A program made the position numbers and the translations under genes. Below are positions 33,765-41,380 of a DNA stretch of 64,000 bases, piece after piece; the first letter of the stretch is position 1; every line of letters starts with the position of its first letter. The stretch is from Rhodanobacteraceae bacterium (GTDB taxonomy: Bacteria > Pseudomonadota > Gammaproteobacteria > Xanthomonadales > Rhodanobacteraceae). The stretch lies in the NCBI GenBank assembly GCA_004299555.1, contig SCQU01000010.1, forward strand, positions 124,001 through 188,000. Direction: 5' to 3'. The notes beneath the pieces are model-generated. The model made no database searches. It saw nothing but the letters and a program-made list of their open reading frames with translations, and was not told the origin of the DNA.

Positions 33765-34067
33765 CTAGGACGCCTTCGGCGCGTAGGCGACACACCACCC
33801 GTTTGGACTGATGCTGCCTTCGACGACCTTGCAGGTACCCGGTGCCTGCTTGCTCTTGCCGGGAATGAAGTGGATGCAGTTGCTGCACATGTCCTTGCCG
33901 TGCGGCTGGTCCTGGTACATCGCGGTGGCCTTGGACATCGCGGCCTGTGCAAACGCCCGCCTGGGCGCGACGAGGCCAGTCACAACCACGGCACCCAATG
34001 CGGCGGCCGCGGCGCCCACCTTCAACAGTTGCCGGCGGCTGGGGTCGAACTCGGCTTGCTTCTTCAT
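33765..34067 (-). CDS. High-potential iron-sulfur protein (HiPIP)
   Basis: A 100-residue periplasmic [4Fe-4S] electron carrier. The Tat signal peptide is SRRQLLKVGAAAAALGAVVV (residues 10-29), cleaved after AFA. Four cluster cysteines are C61, C64, C79 and C92, in DMCSNCIHF, GTCKVVEG and GWCVAYAPK: the exact HiPIP layout. Ribosome site GAGAGGAA. HiPIPs pass electrons to terminal oxidases or denitrification enzymes. Its place immediately before nosX-nosR-nosZ suggests it could feed NosZ, which is an inference. Confidence 0.95.
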   Translation of the reverse strand: MKKQAEFDPSRRQLLKVGAAAAALGAVVVTGLVAPRRAFAQAAMSKATAMYQDQPHGKDMCSNCIHFIPGKSKQAPGTCKVVEGSISPNGWCVAYAPKAS

Positions 34068-34089
34068 GGTGTTTCCTCTCGCTGTGAAA

Positions 34090-35214
34090 TCATCGATTGG
34101 CCACCCGCTGCGGCCGTGCCTGAGGCTCGGCCGCAGCGGGTGGTTCACGGGTGGATGGATCCGGTGCAACGATGGGATCGCCGTTGGCATCGACCGCGAC
34201 GCCCAACCGCTGGTGCATGATCGGGCTCGTGGTGGTGTACTGCAGGTGGACCCGTTGCCCGGGATTGAGGTATTCCTTGACCGCAAACGCGCAGAGCGCG
34301 GCTTCGTGGAAGCCCGACAGGATCAGCTTCTTCTTGCCGGGGTACGCGCAGATGTCGCCCACGGCAAAAACACCCGGGATCGAGGTCTGGAACGTTGCGG
34401 GGTCGACCACGATCTGCTGCTGGTCGAGCTCGAGGCCCCACTCCGCGATGGGCCCGAGCGCCGGGTGCATCCCCCAGAACACGAGCAACTGGTCGGCACC
34501 GATCCGTTGCACGACTCCGCTGCGCATCCGGGTCCGCACCGATTTCAGCGTGCCCTGCCCGGTCTCGAGTCCAACGATTTCGCCCTCGACGAACTGCATC
34601 CGTCCCGCCGCACACAACTGCTGCATTTCGTGGACGTGCGCCGGCACCGCCCGAAACTTCGTCGAGTGGTGGATCAGGACGATGCTGCGGGCGCGCTCGA
34701 CCAACGCGAGGGCCCAGTCGATTGCGGCGTCGCCGCCACCCGCGATCACGAGATCCTTGCCATCGAATTGGTGCGAGTCGGCCACCTTGTAGTGCACCGA
34801 CCTGCCTTCAAGCTCATCCGCGCCCGGTACCGCGAGCTTGCGCCACACGAACGCCCCGAGGCCGCCGGCGATGATCAGTGCGCGCGTCTGGAACGCGGTT
34901 CCGTTGCGGGTGGTCACGAGGAACTGGCCATCGCTCAGCGGCGCGACCTGCTTGACCGCGTCGCCGAGGTGGAATCGCGGCTCAAACGGGCGGATCTGGG
35001 TCTGCAGCCGCTGGATCAATTCCTGGGCGCTGCACACCGGAATCGCCGGAATGTCATAGATCGGCTTGTCGGGATACAGCTCGACGCACTGCCCGCCGAT
35101 GTGCGGAACCGAGTCGACGACGTGGGCGTGCAATCCCAGCAGGCCCAACTCGAATACCTGGAACAAGCCCGCCGGGCCCGCCCCAACCACCACCACGTCG
35201 CCACCGAGCACCAT
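34090..35214 (-). CDS. Ferredoxin/flavodoxin-NADP+ reductase, type 2 (thioredoxin-reductase-like)
   Basis: A 374-residue flavoenzyme. The N-terminal FAD motif is VVVVGAGPAGLFQVFELG, followed by VDSVPHIGGQCVELYPDKPIYDIPA, the hallmark of YumC-type FNR. The NADPH motif is VIAGGGDAAIDWAL. The C-terminal FAD block is PGVFAVGDICAYPGKKKLI and SGFHEAALCAFAVKEYL. There is no redox CxxC, so it is not a thioredoxin reductase. The last about 40 residues (Pro/Ala/Arg-rich) extend beyond the usual family end. As first gene of the run it may link NADPH with ferredoxin for the nos segment. An FNR-type box lies 57 bp before it. Confidence 0.92.
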   Translation of the reverse strand: MVLGGDVVVVGAGPAGLFQVFELGLLGLHAHVVDSVPHIGGQCVELYPDKPIYDIPAIPVCSAQELIQRLQTQIRPFEPRFHLGDAVKQVAPLSDGQFLVTTRNGTAFQTRALIIAGGLGAFVWRKLAVPGADELEGRSVHYKVADSHQFDGKDLVIAGGGDAAIDWALALVERARSIVLIHHSTKFRAVPAHVHEMQQLCAAGRMQFVEGEIVGLETGQGTLKSVRTRMRSGVVQRIGADQLLVFWGMHPALGPIAEWGLELDQQQIVVDPATFQTSIPGVFAVGDICAYPGKKKLILSGFHEAALCAFAVKEYLNPGQRVHLQYTTTSPIMHQRLGVAVDANGDPIVAPDPSTREPPAAAEPQARPQRVANR

Positions 35215-35578
35215 TTTGGATTCCGCCGCAAGTCGATGGCTACACGCTATTTGCGCGCAGCAAGGCGTTCGTGAGGCGTATCAATTTCATTGCAGATTGC
35301 TGGCACGTCGATACCGGGCGGTGCCACCGCGTCCATCCGCAAACCGTCGCCTGCACACAGCGCCACGGCCGCGCGCCAGTACCGAACCCACACAACGGCG
35401 GGTCCGGGTTTCGCAGCCGCAACCGGTGTCGATGCCGGCCGGTATCCGGAAAGACGCTGCCCGCCAAACGCCCGCCGCGTTCATGCAGCACCGTCGCGTC
35501 CAACCGAGGATGGCTACGCAATACCGGCGCGTAGTCGCACACCCGGCACCGCAGATTCCAGAGTGCGCGGCGACGCGT
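35215..35578. other. Promoter-containing intergenic region upstream of the nos run
   Basis: About 360 bp with no recognisable ORF. It contains the FNR-type box at 35271-35284 and is locally AT-richer near 35250-35300, consistent with the main promoter of the FNR2-HiPIP-nos-tat run. Confidence 0.45.
35271..35284. promoter_or_regulatory. FNR/Dnr-type box before the FNR2-HiPIP-nos run
   Basis: Minus-strand reading TTGATACGCCTCAC, 8/10 to consensus, centred about 63 bp before the start at 35214, the same spacing as at 17801, 20942 and 48093. It would control the whole nos-tat run. Confidence 0.5.
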
Positions 35579-36397
35579 TCAGTGGCGCATCAGCACGGGT
35601 ATCCTCGCCAGGGCCAGCACATCGCCGGTCGCGCCACCCAGGGCCCATTCGCTGAACCGATGGCGGCCATAGGCGCCCATCACGAGCAGCTGCGCGCCGA
35701 AGCGCATCGCCTCTTCGAGCAGCGCGGCCCCGGCCGCATCCGGCTTGGCCTCGATGGCGTGTTGCGTCACGTCCAGACCGAGACCGCGCAGGTATTGGCC
35801 GATCTCGAAGGGCGGATGCCAATCCACGGGCCCACGCCCGGGCCGTTCCTCGCCGCGCAGCAACAACACCTTCGCGTCCCCCAGCAGCGGCAGCGCCGCA
35901 TGTACTGCCCGCATCGCTTCCGGTGAGCCGTTCCACGCAATGGCAACCCGCTGGAACTTTTCGAACTGGCCGCCCTGGAGCGGTACCACGATGCATGGAC
36001 GGCGGACACGCAAGACCAGACCGGGCAGGTCCCCCGCGGTGTCGCGATCACTTTCCGCGTGATCGAGGATCAGCAGGTCGTGCCGGGCGGCGGCCTCCGC
36101 AAGGCTCGCCGCGACCGGGCCACGCGCAACCAGCCAGTCCGCGGCGGCCACCTTCAAACGCGCGGCCCACTCAAGGAACGCCTGGCGCGCGGCCACGCCT
36201 TCACGCAGCAATTCATCCGTATTCTGCAGCAGTGCCGCCATGACTTCCGGATGAAACGCGGGCGCGACGTACCGCGGTTCCGGACAGGCGTATACCGCGG
36301 TGACCGCCGCGCCGAGTTGCGCCGCCAAACGAACGCCAAACTGGAGTGCGGGCGTGTGCAGCCCGCACGTTCGCACCCGGATGAGAATGTCCTGCAT
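35579..36397 (-). CDS. Universal stress protein, two-domain (UspA family)
   Basis: A 272-residue tandem UspA protein. Domain 1 (about 1-140) begins MQDILIRVRTCGLHTPALQFG. Domain 2 (about 145-272) begins RVAIAWNGSPEAMRAVHAALP and contains the nucleotide-binding type loop VMGAYGRHRFSEWALGGATGDVL (G-2x-G-9x-G-S/T). It is paralogous to the next gene over most of its length (SPEAMRAVHAA, LLLRGEER, GAYGR-RFSEW-LGGAT). Such two-domain Usps are typical of anaerobic or low-oxygen regulons. An FNR-like repeat is at 36466-36479. Confidence 0.9.
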   Translation of the reverse strand: MQDILIRVRTCGLHTPALQFGVRLAAQLGAAVTAVYACPEPRYVAPAFHPEVMAALLQNTDELLREGVAARQAFLEWAARLKVAAADWLVARGPVAASLAEAAARHDLLILDHAESDRDTAGDLPGLVLRVRRPCIVVPLQGGQFEKFQRVAIAWNGSPEAMRAVHAALPLLGDAKVLLLRGEERPGRGPVDWHPPFEIGQYLRGLGLDVTQHAIEAKPDAAGAALLEEAMRFGAQLLVMGAYGRHRFSEWALGGATGDVLALARIPVLMRH

Positions 36398-36465
36398 GCG
36401 AAGGGTTCCTCGAGCGTGGCACCGGCCGTGATCGTTAAAGCATGCGCCGCAGCGGCACGCGGCGC

Positions 36466-36479
36466 ATGATCCGTGTCAA
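36466..36479. promoter_or_regulatory. FNR-like box before usp (35579-36397)
   Basis: ATGATCCGTGTCAA, 8/10 to consensus, 68 bp before the start codon at 36397. An equivalent repeat precedes the paralogous gene at nearly the same distance. Confidence 0.4.
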
Positions 36480-36557
36480 CAATCGGCACGGACGGCATCC
36501 GCCGGTGCCGGTTGGAACGCTCGGGCAACGGCCCGCGCGAACCGCGCGGGTGTGCAC

Positions 36558-37376
36558 TCAGTGCTGCAGCAACACCGGGATTTCCGCATGCGCCAATACG
36601 TCGCGGGTGGCACCGCCCAGTACCCACTCACTGAAGCGGCTGCGCCCGTAGGCGCCCATCACGAGCAGATCGGCCCCAAAGTGCGTGGCCGCCTCGAGCA
36701 GTGACGCGCCGACGGCATCCGGACCGGCGCTCACCAGCCGCGGTTCGGCGTCGACACGGCGGGCCCGCAAGTACTGGCGGATGTCGAAAGGTGGGTCCCA
36801 ATCGACGCCCGGTTCCAGCGCCCGCTCCTCGCCCCGCAGCAGCAGCACCTGCGCGCCCGCAAGGAACGACACGGCCGAATGGACGGCGCGCATCGCCTCG
36901 GGTGAACCGTTCCAGGCCACGACGATGCGCTTGAAATGGACGGCAGGCACCGTGCGCGGCGGCACGACGATGCAGGGAACTCCCGCGCGAAGAATCAAGC
37001 CCGCCACATCCCAGTGCGCGGCGCGCCGGGCCTCGGTGTGATCGAGCACCAGCAGGTCGCGGCAGGTTGCAGCCTGCACGAGCGCGGCCTCAATCGGGCC
37101 GCGCGCCACCAGCCATTCCGCGGCGGGCACCTTCAAGCTGGCTGCCCAATCGAGAAAAGGCTGCCGCGCCGACACCGCGCTTTGCAGCAGCGCGGCGATC
37201 TTGGCCTCCAGTTCGTCGATGACCGTCGCGTTGAACGGCGGCATGGTGTAGAGGGGATCCTCATAGGCGTAGACGCCCGTGACCGACGCACCGGATGCTG
37301 CCGCCAACCGCACCCCGAATTCGAGCGCCGGGGTGTGCCTCTCAAAGCTCGTCGCATGAACCAGGATGCTTCGCAT
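36558..37376 (-). CDS. Universal stress protein, two-domain (UspA family), paralogue
   Basis: Also 272 residues and clearly a duplicate of the preceding gene: MRSILVHATSFERHTPALEFGVRLAAASGASV, VVAWNGSPEAMRAVHSAVSFL, LLLRGEERALEPGVDWDPPF, LVMGAYGRSRFSEWVLGGATRDVL. The ATG at 37376 is used because the in-frame extension to 37574 is not conserved between the paralogues. Retention of both copies with similar upstream boxes suggests either dosage or specialisation. Confidence 0.9.
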   Translation of the reverse strand: MRSILVHATSFERHTPALEFGVRLAAASGASVTGVYAYEDPLYTMPPFNATVIDELEAKIAALLQSAVSARQPFLDWAASLKVPAAEWLVARGPIEAALVQAATCRDLLVLDHTEARRAAHWDVAGLILRAGVPCIVVPPRTVPAVHFKRIVVAWNGSPEAMRAVHSAVSFLAGAQVLLLRGEERALEPGVDWDPPFDIRQYLRARRVDAEPRLVSAGPDAVGASLLEAATHFGADLLVMGAYGRSRFSEWVLGGATRDVLAHAEIPVLLQH

Positions 37377-37442
37377 GCCAATACCTCCGAGGCGCAAGTC
37401 CAGGACCGCGGCTTCAGGGTGCCTGGGTTTTTCCGCCGGTTG

Positions 37443-37456
37443 GTGACCTTTGTCAA
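37443..37456. promoter_or_regulatory. Weak FNR-like box between divergent usp and response regulator
   Basis: GTGACCTTTGTCAA, 7/10, 66 bp before the usp start at 37376 and about 110 bp before the divergent regulator gene. It is weak alone; the parallel position to the box at 36466 is the reason to list it. Confidence 0.3.
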
Positions 37457-37567
37457 CTGTGGCGGCAAAACGCAGGCTCCATCGCGAACCCATGCCCGCG
37501 GCACGGGCTGGGAGCGCGCGATCAAGTCGGTTACGATTTACGCCCGCGCACGTTGCAGCGAACACCC

Positions 37568-38299
37568 ATGGCAACCCCCGTTCACCTGCTGGTCGTCGAC
37601 GATGATCCCGAAGTACGCGACGTGTTGCGCCGCTACTTCACCGGCCAGGCTTTCCGCGTCAGTACGGCAACCGATGGCGCTTCGGCGCGGGCGGTGCTCG
37701 CCCAGTCTCCCGTCGAGGCGATCCTGCTCGACCTTGGACTCCCGGGTGAAGACGGCTTCGAGTTGACGCGTGAATTGAGGCGCAATTGGAACGGTGCACT
37801 GATCATCGTGACGGGCCGGGGCGAGTCCGTGGATCGCATCGTCGGCCTGGAGCTGGGCGCCGACGACTATGTCACCAAGCCGTTCAACCTGCGCGAGCTG
37901 CTGGCGCGCGTCCGGAGCGCGTTGCGGCGCAGCACAGGCCACGCCGCCATGACGCGCGGCGACGCCGGTGAACCGCTCTATCAATTCGCAGGCTTCAGGC
38001 TCGACCCCGCGGCGCGCGTGCTGCACGACGCCAAGGGCACTCCCGTCGACCTCACCACCGGAGAGTACGAACTTCTTCAGGTGCTGATCCAGTCGCCCCA
38101 TCGCGTGCTCTCACGCGATGAACTGATGGATCGCACGCGCCACCGCCCGGCAGCGCCGTACGATCGTGCAATCGACATGCAGATCCGGCGCCTGCGCCAC
38201 AAGATCGAAGCCGATCCGGCGCATCCCGAATTGATCAAGTCCGTGCGCGGCGCGGGTTACCTGTTTGCCGCGCAGGTCACGCGCCCGGCTGCCGCCTGA
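37568..38299 (+). CDS. Orphan OmpR-family response regulator
   Basis: A 243-residue regulator. Receiver: HLLVVDDDPEVRDVLRRYF with acidic residues D11-D13, phospho-acceptor in AILLDLGLPGEDG (D55), T in IIVTGRG and K in DDYVTKPFN. C-terminal winged helix: LTTGEYELLQVLIQSPHRVLSRDELMDRT and IDMQIRRLRHKIE...LIKSVRGAGYLF. The receiver resembles the TorR/ArcA-like branch. The ATG at 37568 begins the receiver directly. No sensor kinase is adjacent: neighbours are a usp gene and a convergent Crp/Fnr gene. Confidence 0.92.
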   Translation: MATPVHLLVVDDDPEVRDVLRRYFTGQAFRVSTATDGASARAVLAQSPVEAILLDLGLPGEDGFELTRELRRNWNGALIIVTGRGESVDRIVGLELGADDYVTKPFNLRELLARVRSALRRSTGHAAMTRGDAGEPLYQFAGFRLDPAARVLHDAKGTPVDLTTGEYELLQVLIQSPHRVLSRDELMDRTRHRPAAPYDRAIDMQIRRLRHKIEADPAHPELIKSVRGAGYLFAAQVTRPAAA

Positions 38300-38342
38300 C
38301 GCGCGGAGCAACACTTGACGCCGCCGCGCGCATGCCCGCCAT

Positions 38343-39065
38343 TCAGTTCAACGCGGTGGTCGCGCCGGCAAACTGGCTCAGTGCCACCACGTCCAGCAGG
38401 CGCACGTCGCGCCGGTGCACAAGGACGTGGCCGAGGTGCTCGAGGTGCGAGAGCGCCCGGCTGACGGTCTCGTGGGTCAGGGCAAGAAAGCTTGCAATGT
38501 CCGAGCGGCCCATGCGCAGGATGAAGTGGCGGCTGCTGAAGCCCAGCTGGGCATGGCGGCGGGCCAGATCCAGCAGAAACATCGCCACCCGTTGATCTGC
38601 AGGCAGCGTGCCGATATTCAGCATCCACACCCGGTCCCTCCGGATTTCGTCGGCCAGCGCCGCCGTCAGGCAAGTCTCCAACTCCGGCAAACGTCGGCAG
38701 GCATCCAGCATGGCGGGGTAAGGCAGCTCCCAGATCGTGGAGTCTTCCAGCGCCACCGCATCACACGGGTAGCGCGTCAACCCGATCGCCTCGGCCCCGA
38801 TCAGGTCGCCCTGCATCCGGAACCCGGAGATCCGCTCGCGGCCGTCTGCAGACAACTCGCAGGTCTTGATGAATCCCGCGCGCACCAGATAGAGCATATG
38901 GAAGGGCTGGCCGCCGCAGTAGACGCGCTGGCCCGCGCGCACCCTGCGCTGCGCCACCAGTATGTGCCGCTCGAGCGCATGGATGTCGATTTCCGGTCGC
39001 TGGGGCGCCAGCCCTGCCAGGATGCCGAAGTCCTTCGCCGGTACTTGTGAAAGTGCGATCGCCAT
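38343..39065 (-). CDS. Crp/Fnr-family transcriptional regulator
   Basis: A 240-residue activator: cyclic-nucleotide-binding-type beta-roll (about 30-140), dimerisation helix, and winged helix with the recognition helix SFLALTHETVSRALSHLEHL (E199, S202, R203). The E-xx-SR triad is that of FNR proteins reading TTGAT half sites. Five cysteines are present (C50, C69, C101, C123, C132), but the N-terminal cluster of FNR is missing, so a standard [4Fe-4S] oxygen switch is not evident. It might be a Dnr/haem-type or redox variant. It is the only Crp/Fnr protein in the window and the obvious candidate for the boxes described. The ATG at 39065 fits the family N-terminus. Confidence 0.9.
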   Translation of the reverse strand: MAIALSQVPAKDFGILAGLAPQRPEIDIHALERHILVAQRRVRAGQRVYCGGQPFHMLYLVRAGFIKTCELSADGRERISGFRMQGDLIGAEAIGLTRYPCDAVALEDSTIWELPYPAMLDACRRLPELETCLTAALADEIRRDRVWMLNIGTLPADQRVAMFLLDLARRHAQLGFSSRHFILRMGRSDIASFLALTHETVSRALSHLEHLGHVLVHRRDVRLLDVVALSQFAGATTALN

Positions 39066-39639
39066 CGTGAAATCCCCGCTCTGCCAAACCTGGATCAACG
39101 GTAGGCGGCCATTGTCACGGGGCCATTGCGCGCATGAAACGCTGCGTAACAATAGGTAACCAACCGCGGCACGGTGGCGCCCTCGCCAGGCAAGGTGCCC
39201 TGGATCCTTGTCCTGCGCGGAGCTGACGCGCGGGTCCAGCAGTCCGCGCAACCCATCCCGTTGGCGCATCAGTCCGCGCGCCGGCCGGCCGGCGCGGCAC
39301 AAGGCAGTTCCCGCGCGCATCGATGGCGTCGCATCCCTGCCATCAGGGTAGCGCGCCGTTCGCCCACCGCCTCACGGCGGCGGACAACTTCCAGGGCTTC
39401 AGTCCACACAAAAGCGAACCGGCTCGGGGCCGGCGTCGCCGCGCTGCCCAGTGGACACGAGCGCAACGCACGTGCCTGCAAGTCGCCCTTCATGTGACCC
39501 ACCTCATAAACCAGCGCAGCGGCCGGCGCAATGTTGCCGTGGTCGTACCAAGGCCTCCACTGAACCACCACGCCGCCCGCAAGACTTCGGGTGTCGCGGC
39601 CAGGTGAGGCACACGGAAACCGTATTGAGGAGAGAAACC
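39066..39639. other. Intergenic region, no convincing gene
   Basis: About 570 bp between the divergent Crp/Fnr and cytochrome-porin genes. A minus-strand ORF (39269-39571) is open but not family-like (MKGDLQARALRSC). No FNR-like repeat of 8/10 or better was found. The promoter of the cytochrome-porin presumably lies near the right end. Confidence 0.4.
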
Positions 39640-41025
39640 ATGGATTCCAGTGACGTCATCTGCTGCAACCATCTGCGCGGAGGTACAGCCGGCATATGGG
39701 CGATTGCCTTCGTCCTGCTTGCCCTGATCGGGGTCTCGCCCGCAGCGCGGTCCGTGCCGGCGTTTGCGCGTCAGACGCACCAGCCTTGCGTGTCCTGTCA
39801 CGTTGGCGGATTTGGCCCGGCGCTCACGCCGTTCGGACGCGCGTTCAAGCGGATGGGCTATACGCTGGAAGTCGGCAGTGACACCAAGGTGCCGTTGTCG
39901 ATGATGCTGATCGAATCGTTCACGAAGACCGCGAAAGCGCAGACCTCACCGCCTGCCGGCAACTTCAGCACCAACGACAACACCGAACTTCAACAGGCAT
40001 CGGTCTTTCTGGCCGGTCGCATCACGGCCCACCTTGGCGTGATGGCGCAGGCGACCTATTCGCAAAATGGAGGGCTGCTGGGTTGGGACAACACCGACCT
40101 CCGCTACGCGCGCGTTTTCACGCTGGGTGGCAAGCCGGTGATCTGGGGCATGACGCTCAACAACAACCCCACGGTGACCGATACCTTCAATACCGCGCCC
40201 GCTTGGCAGTACCCGTTCACCGCGCCGGACCTGGCTCCCGGCGCCCCCGCCGCACCCATACTGATGGGCGGCCTTGCCCAGTCGGTCGTCGGCGTCACGT
40301 CCTACATGCAGGTCGGCGATGCGGTGTATGTGGAAGCCGGCGGCTACCGGTCGTTGTCCCCGGCGTTCCTGCGCGATGTGAACGCGGACTTCGCCGGGCA
40401 CATTGCCGGCATCGCCCCCTATGCGCGGTTCGCCTATACGTGGAACCTTGCGAGCGGCAACGTGGAGCTCGGCGCTTTTGCCTTTCATGCGGCGCTGACA
40501 CCACCGGGCAGTGATGCGCTGGGTTATGCGGTGGCCGTCGCCGGGCCGACCGACAAATACACCGATCTCGGGATCGATACGAGCTACCAGTTCATCAACG
40601 GCGGCAACAACGTCGTGACCGTCAATGCGTTGTACATGGACGAGCGCCAGCGCCTTGACGCCACGTACGCGGCCGGGAGCGCGTCGCACCTGCACGACAG
40701 CTTGCAGGCGCTGAATATAAATGCCAGCTACTGGTACAAACACACGTGGGGGGTGACGCTGGGCGGATTCGCCAACAACGGAAGCAGTGACCTCGCGCTT
40801 TATGGAAACGACGGCAGCCCGAACACACAAGGCGGTGTCATGGAATTGAACTTCAGCCCATTCGGTCAAGCCGATTCGTGGGCTCGGCCGTTCGCCAACG
40901 TCCGCTTCGGCTTGCAGTACACCTGGTACACCCGTTTCAGTGGTTTGGTCCGGAACGTGGACGGCGCAGGGCGTCGGGCATCGGACAACGACACGACGTA
41001 CCTGTATACGTGGCTGGCGTTCTAG
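39640..41025 (+). CDS. Outer-membrane monohaem cytochrome c - porin fusion (Cyc2-like architecture)
   Basis: A 461-residue exported protein: signal peptide (about 1-38), then a single c-type haem motif C50-V-S-C53-H54 in FARQTHQPCVSCHVGGFGPA and LTPFGRAFKRMGYTL. About 390 residues follow of alternating amphipathic strands rich in Tyr/Gly/Asn (LGVMAQATYSQNGG, VYVEAGGYRSLSP, LNINASYWYKHTWGV, FGLQYTWYTRFSG), ending in Phe (YTWLAF) like BAM-assembled barrels. A haem at the N-terminus of a barrel is the layout of Cyc2, the iron-oxidising outer-membrane cytochrome; related fusions of unknown function also exist. It could move electrons across the outer membrane. The strong ribosome site TTGAGGAGAG sets the start. 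It stands alone; neighbours are a Crp/Fnr gene and cydC. Confidence 0.8.
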   Translation: MDSSDVICCNHLRGGTAGIWAIAFVLLALIGVSPAARSVPAFARQTHQPCVSCHVGGFGPALTPFGRAFKRMGYTLEVGSDTKVPLSMMLIESFTKTAKAQTSPPAGNFSTNDNTELQQASVFLAGRITAHLGVMAQATYSQNGGLLGWDNTDLRYARVFTLGGKPVIWGMTLNNNPTVTDTFNTAPAWQYPFTAPDLAPGAPAAPILMGGLAQSVVGVTSYMQVGDAVYVEAGGYRSLSPAFLRDVNADFAGHIAGIAPYARFAYTWNLASGNVELGAFAFHAALTPPGSDALGYAVAVAGPTDKYTDLGIDTSYQFINGGNNVVTVNALYMDERQRLDATYAAGSASHLHDSLQALNINASYWYKHTWGVTLGGFANNGSSDLALYGNDGSPNTQGGVMELNFSPFGQADSWARPFANVRFGLQYTWYTRFSGLVRNVDGAGRRASDNDTTYLYTWLAF

Positions 41026-41380
41026 CTTGGCCAGACGTTCGCGAGTGAAGGACCGGGTTCGCGCGCCTCTTCGACCGGGCTGCGCCGGACGGGGGTCGTG
41101 GCGGTGATGCCGGTGCAATCGGCAACGGCGCGCGCCCGGAATCCTGTACATTCCCCGTGCGCACCGCTGCCCTGGTCGCGGCAGCACGCCCGGGCTCGCG
41201 CATGCAGCGTTCTGGCCAGCGTTTTCGCACCGCCGGGTATGCAGGCGGTGACGCCACATCGGTATGGTGCAGGCCTTTCGCCATTGATTGCACGATGGGG
41301 TCCTTGCGGCCACCATCGCAAAACGCGGAAACGCGTTCAACTGCGCTGCCACGCAGGCCTCCTTTGACCGGCGAACCGGC
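41026..41380. other. Intergenic region between convergent genes
   Basis: About 355 bp between the convergent cytochrome-porin and cydC genes. No recognisable ORF or repeat; transcription terminators are expected here but no clear hairpin with a T-tract was found. Confidence 0.4.

Noticed and set aside
34090-35214. Thioredoxin reductase assignment
   Set aside because: The CxxC redox motif is absent; the GGQCVELYPDKPIYDIPA block and C-terminus match type 2 ferredoxin-NADP+ reductase.
39269-39571. 100-codon minus-strand ORF between the Crp/Fnr and cytochrome-porin genes
   Set aside because: No recognisable family, no good ribosome site, and composition typical of chance ORFs in GC-rich DNA.
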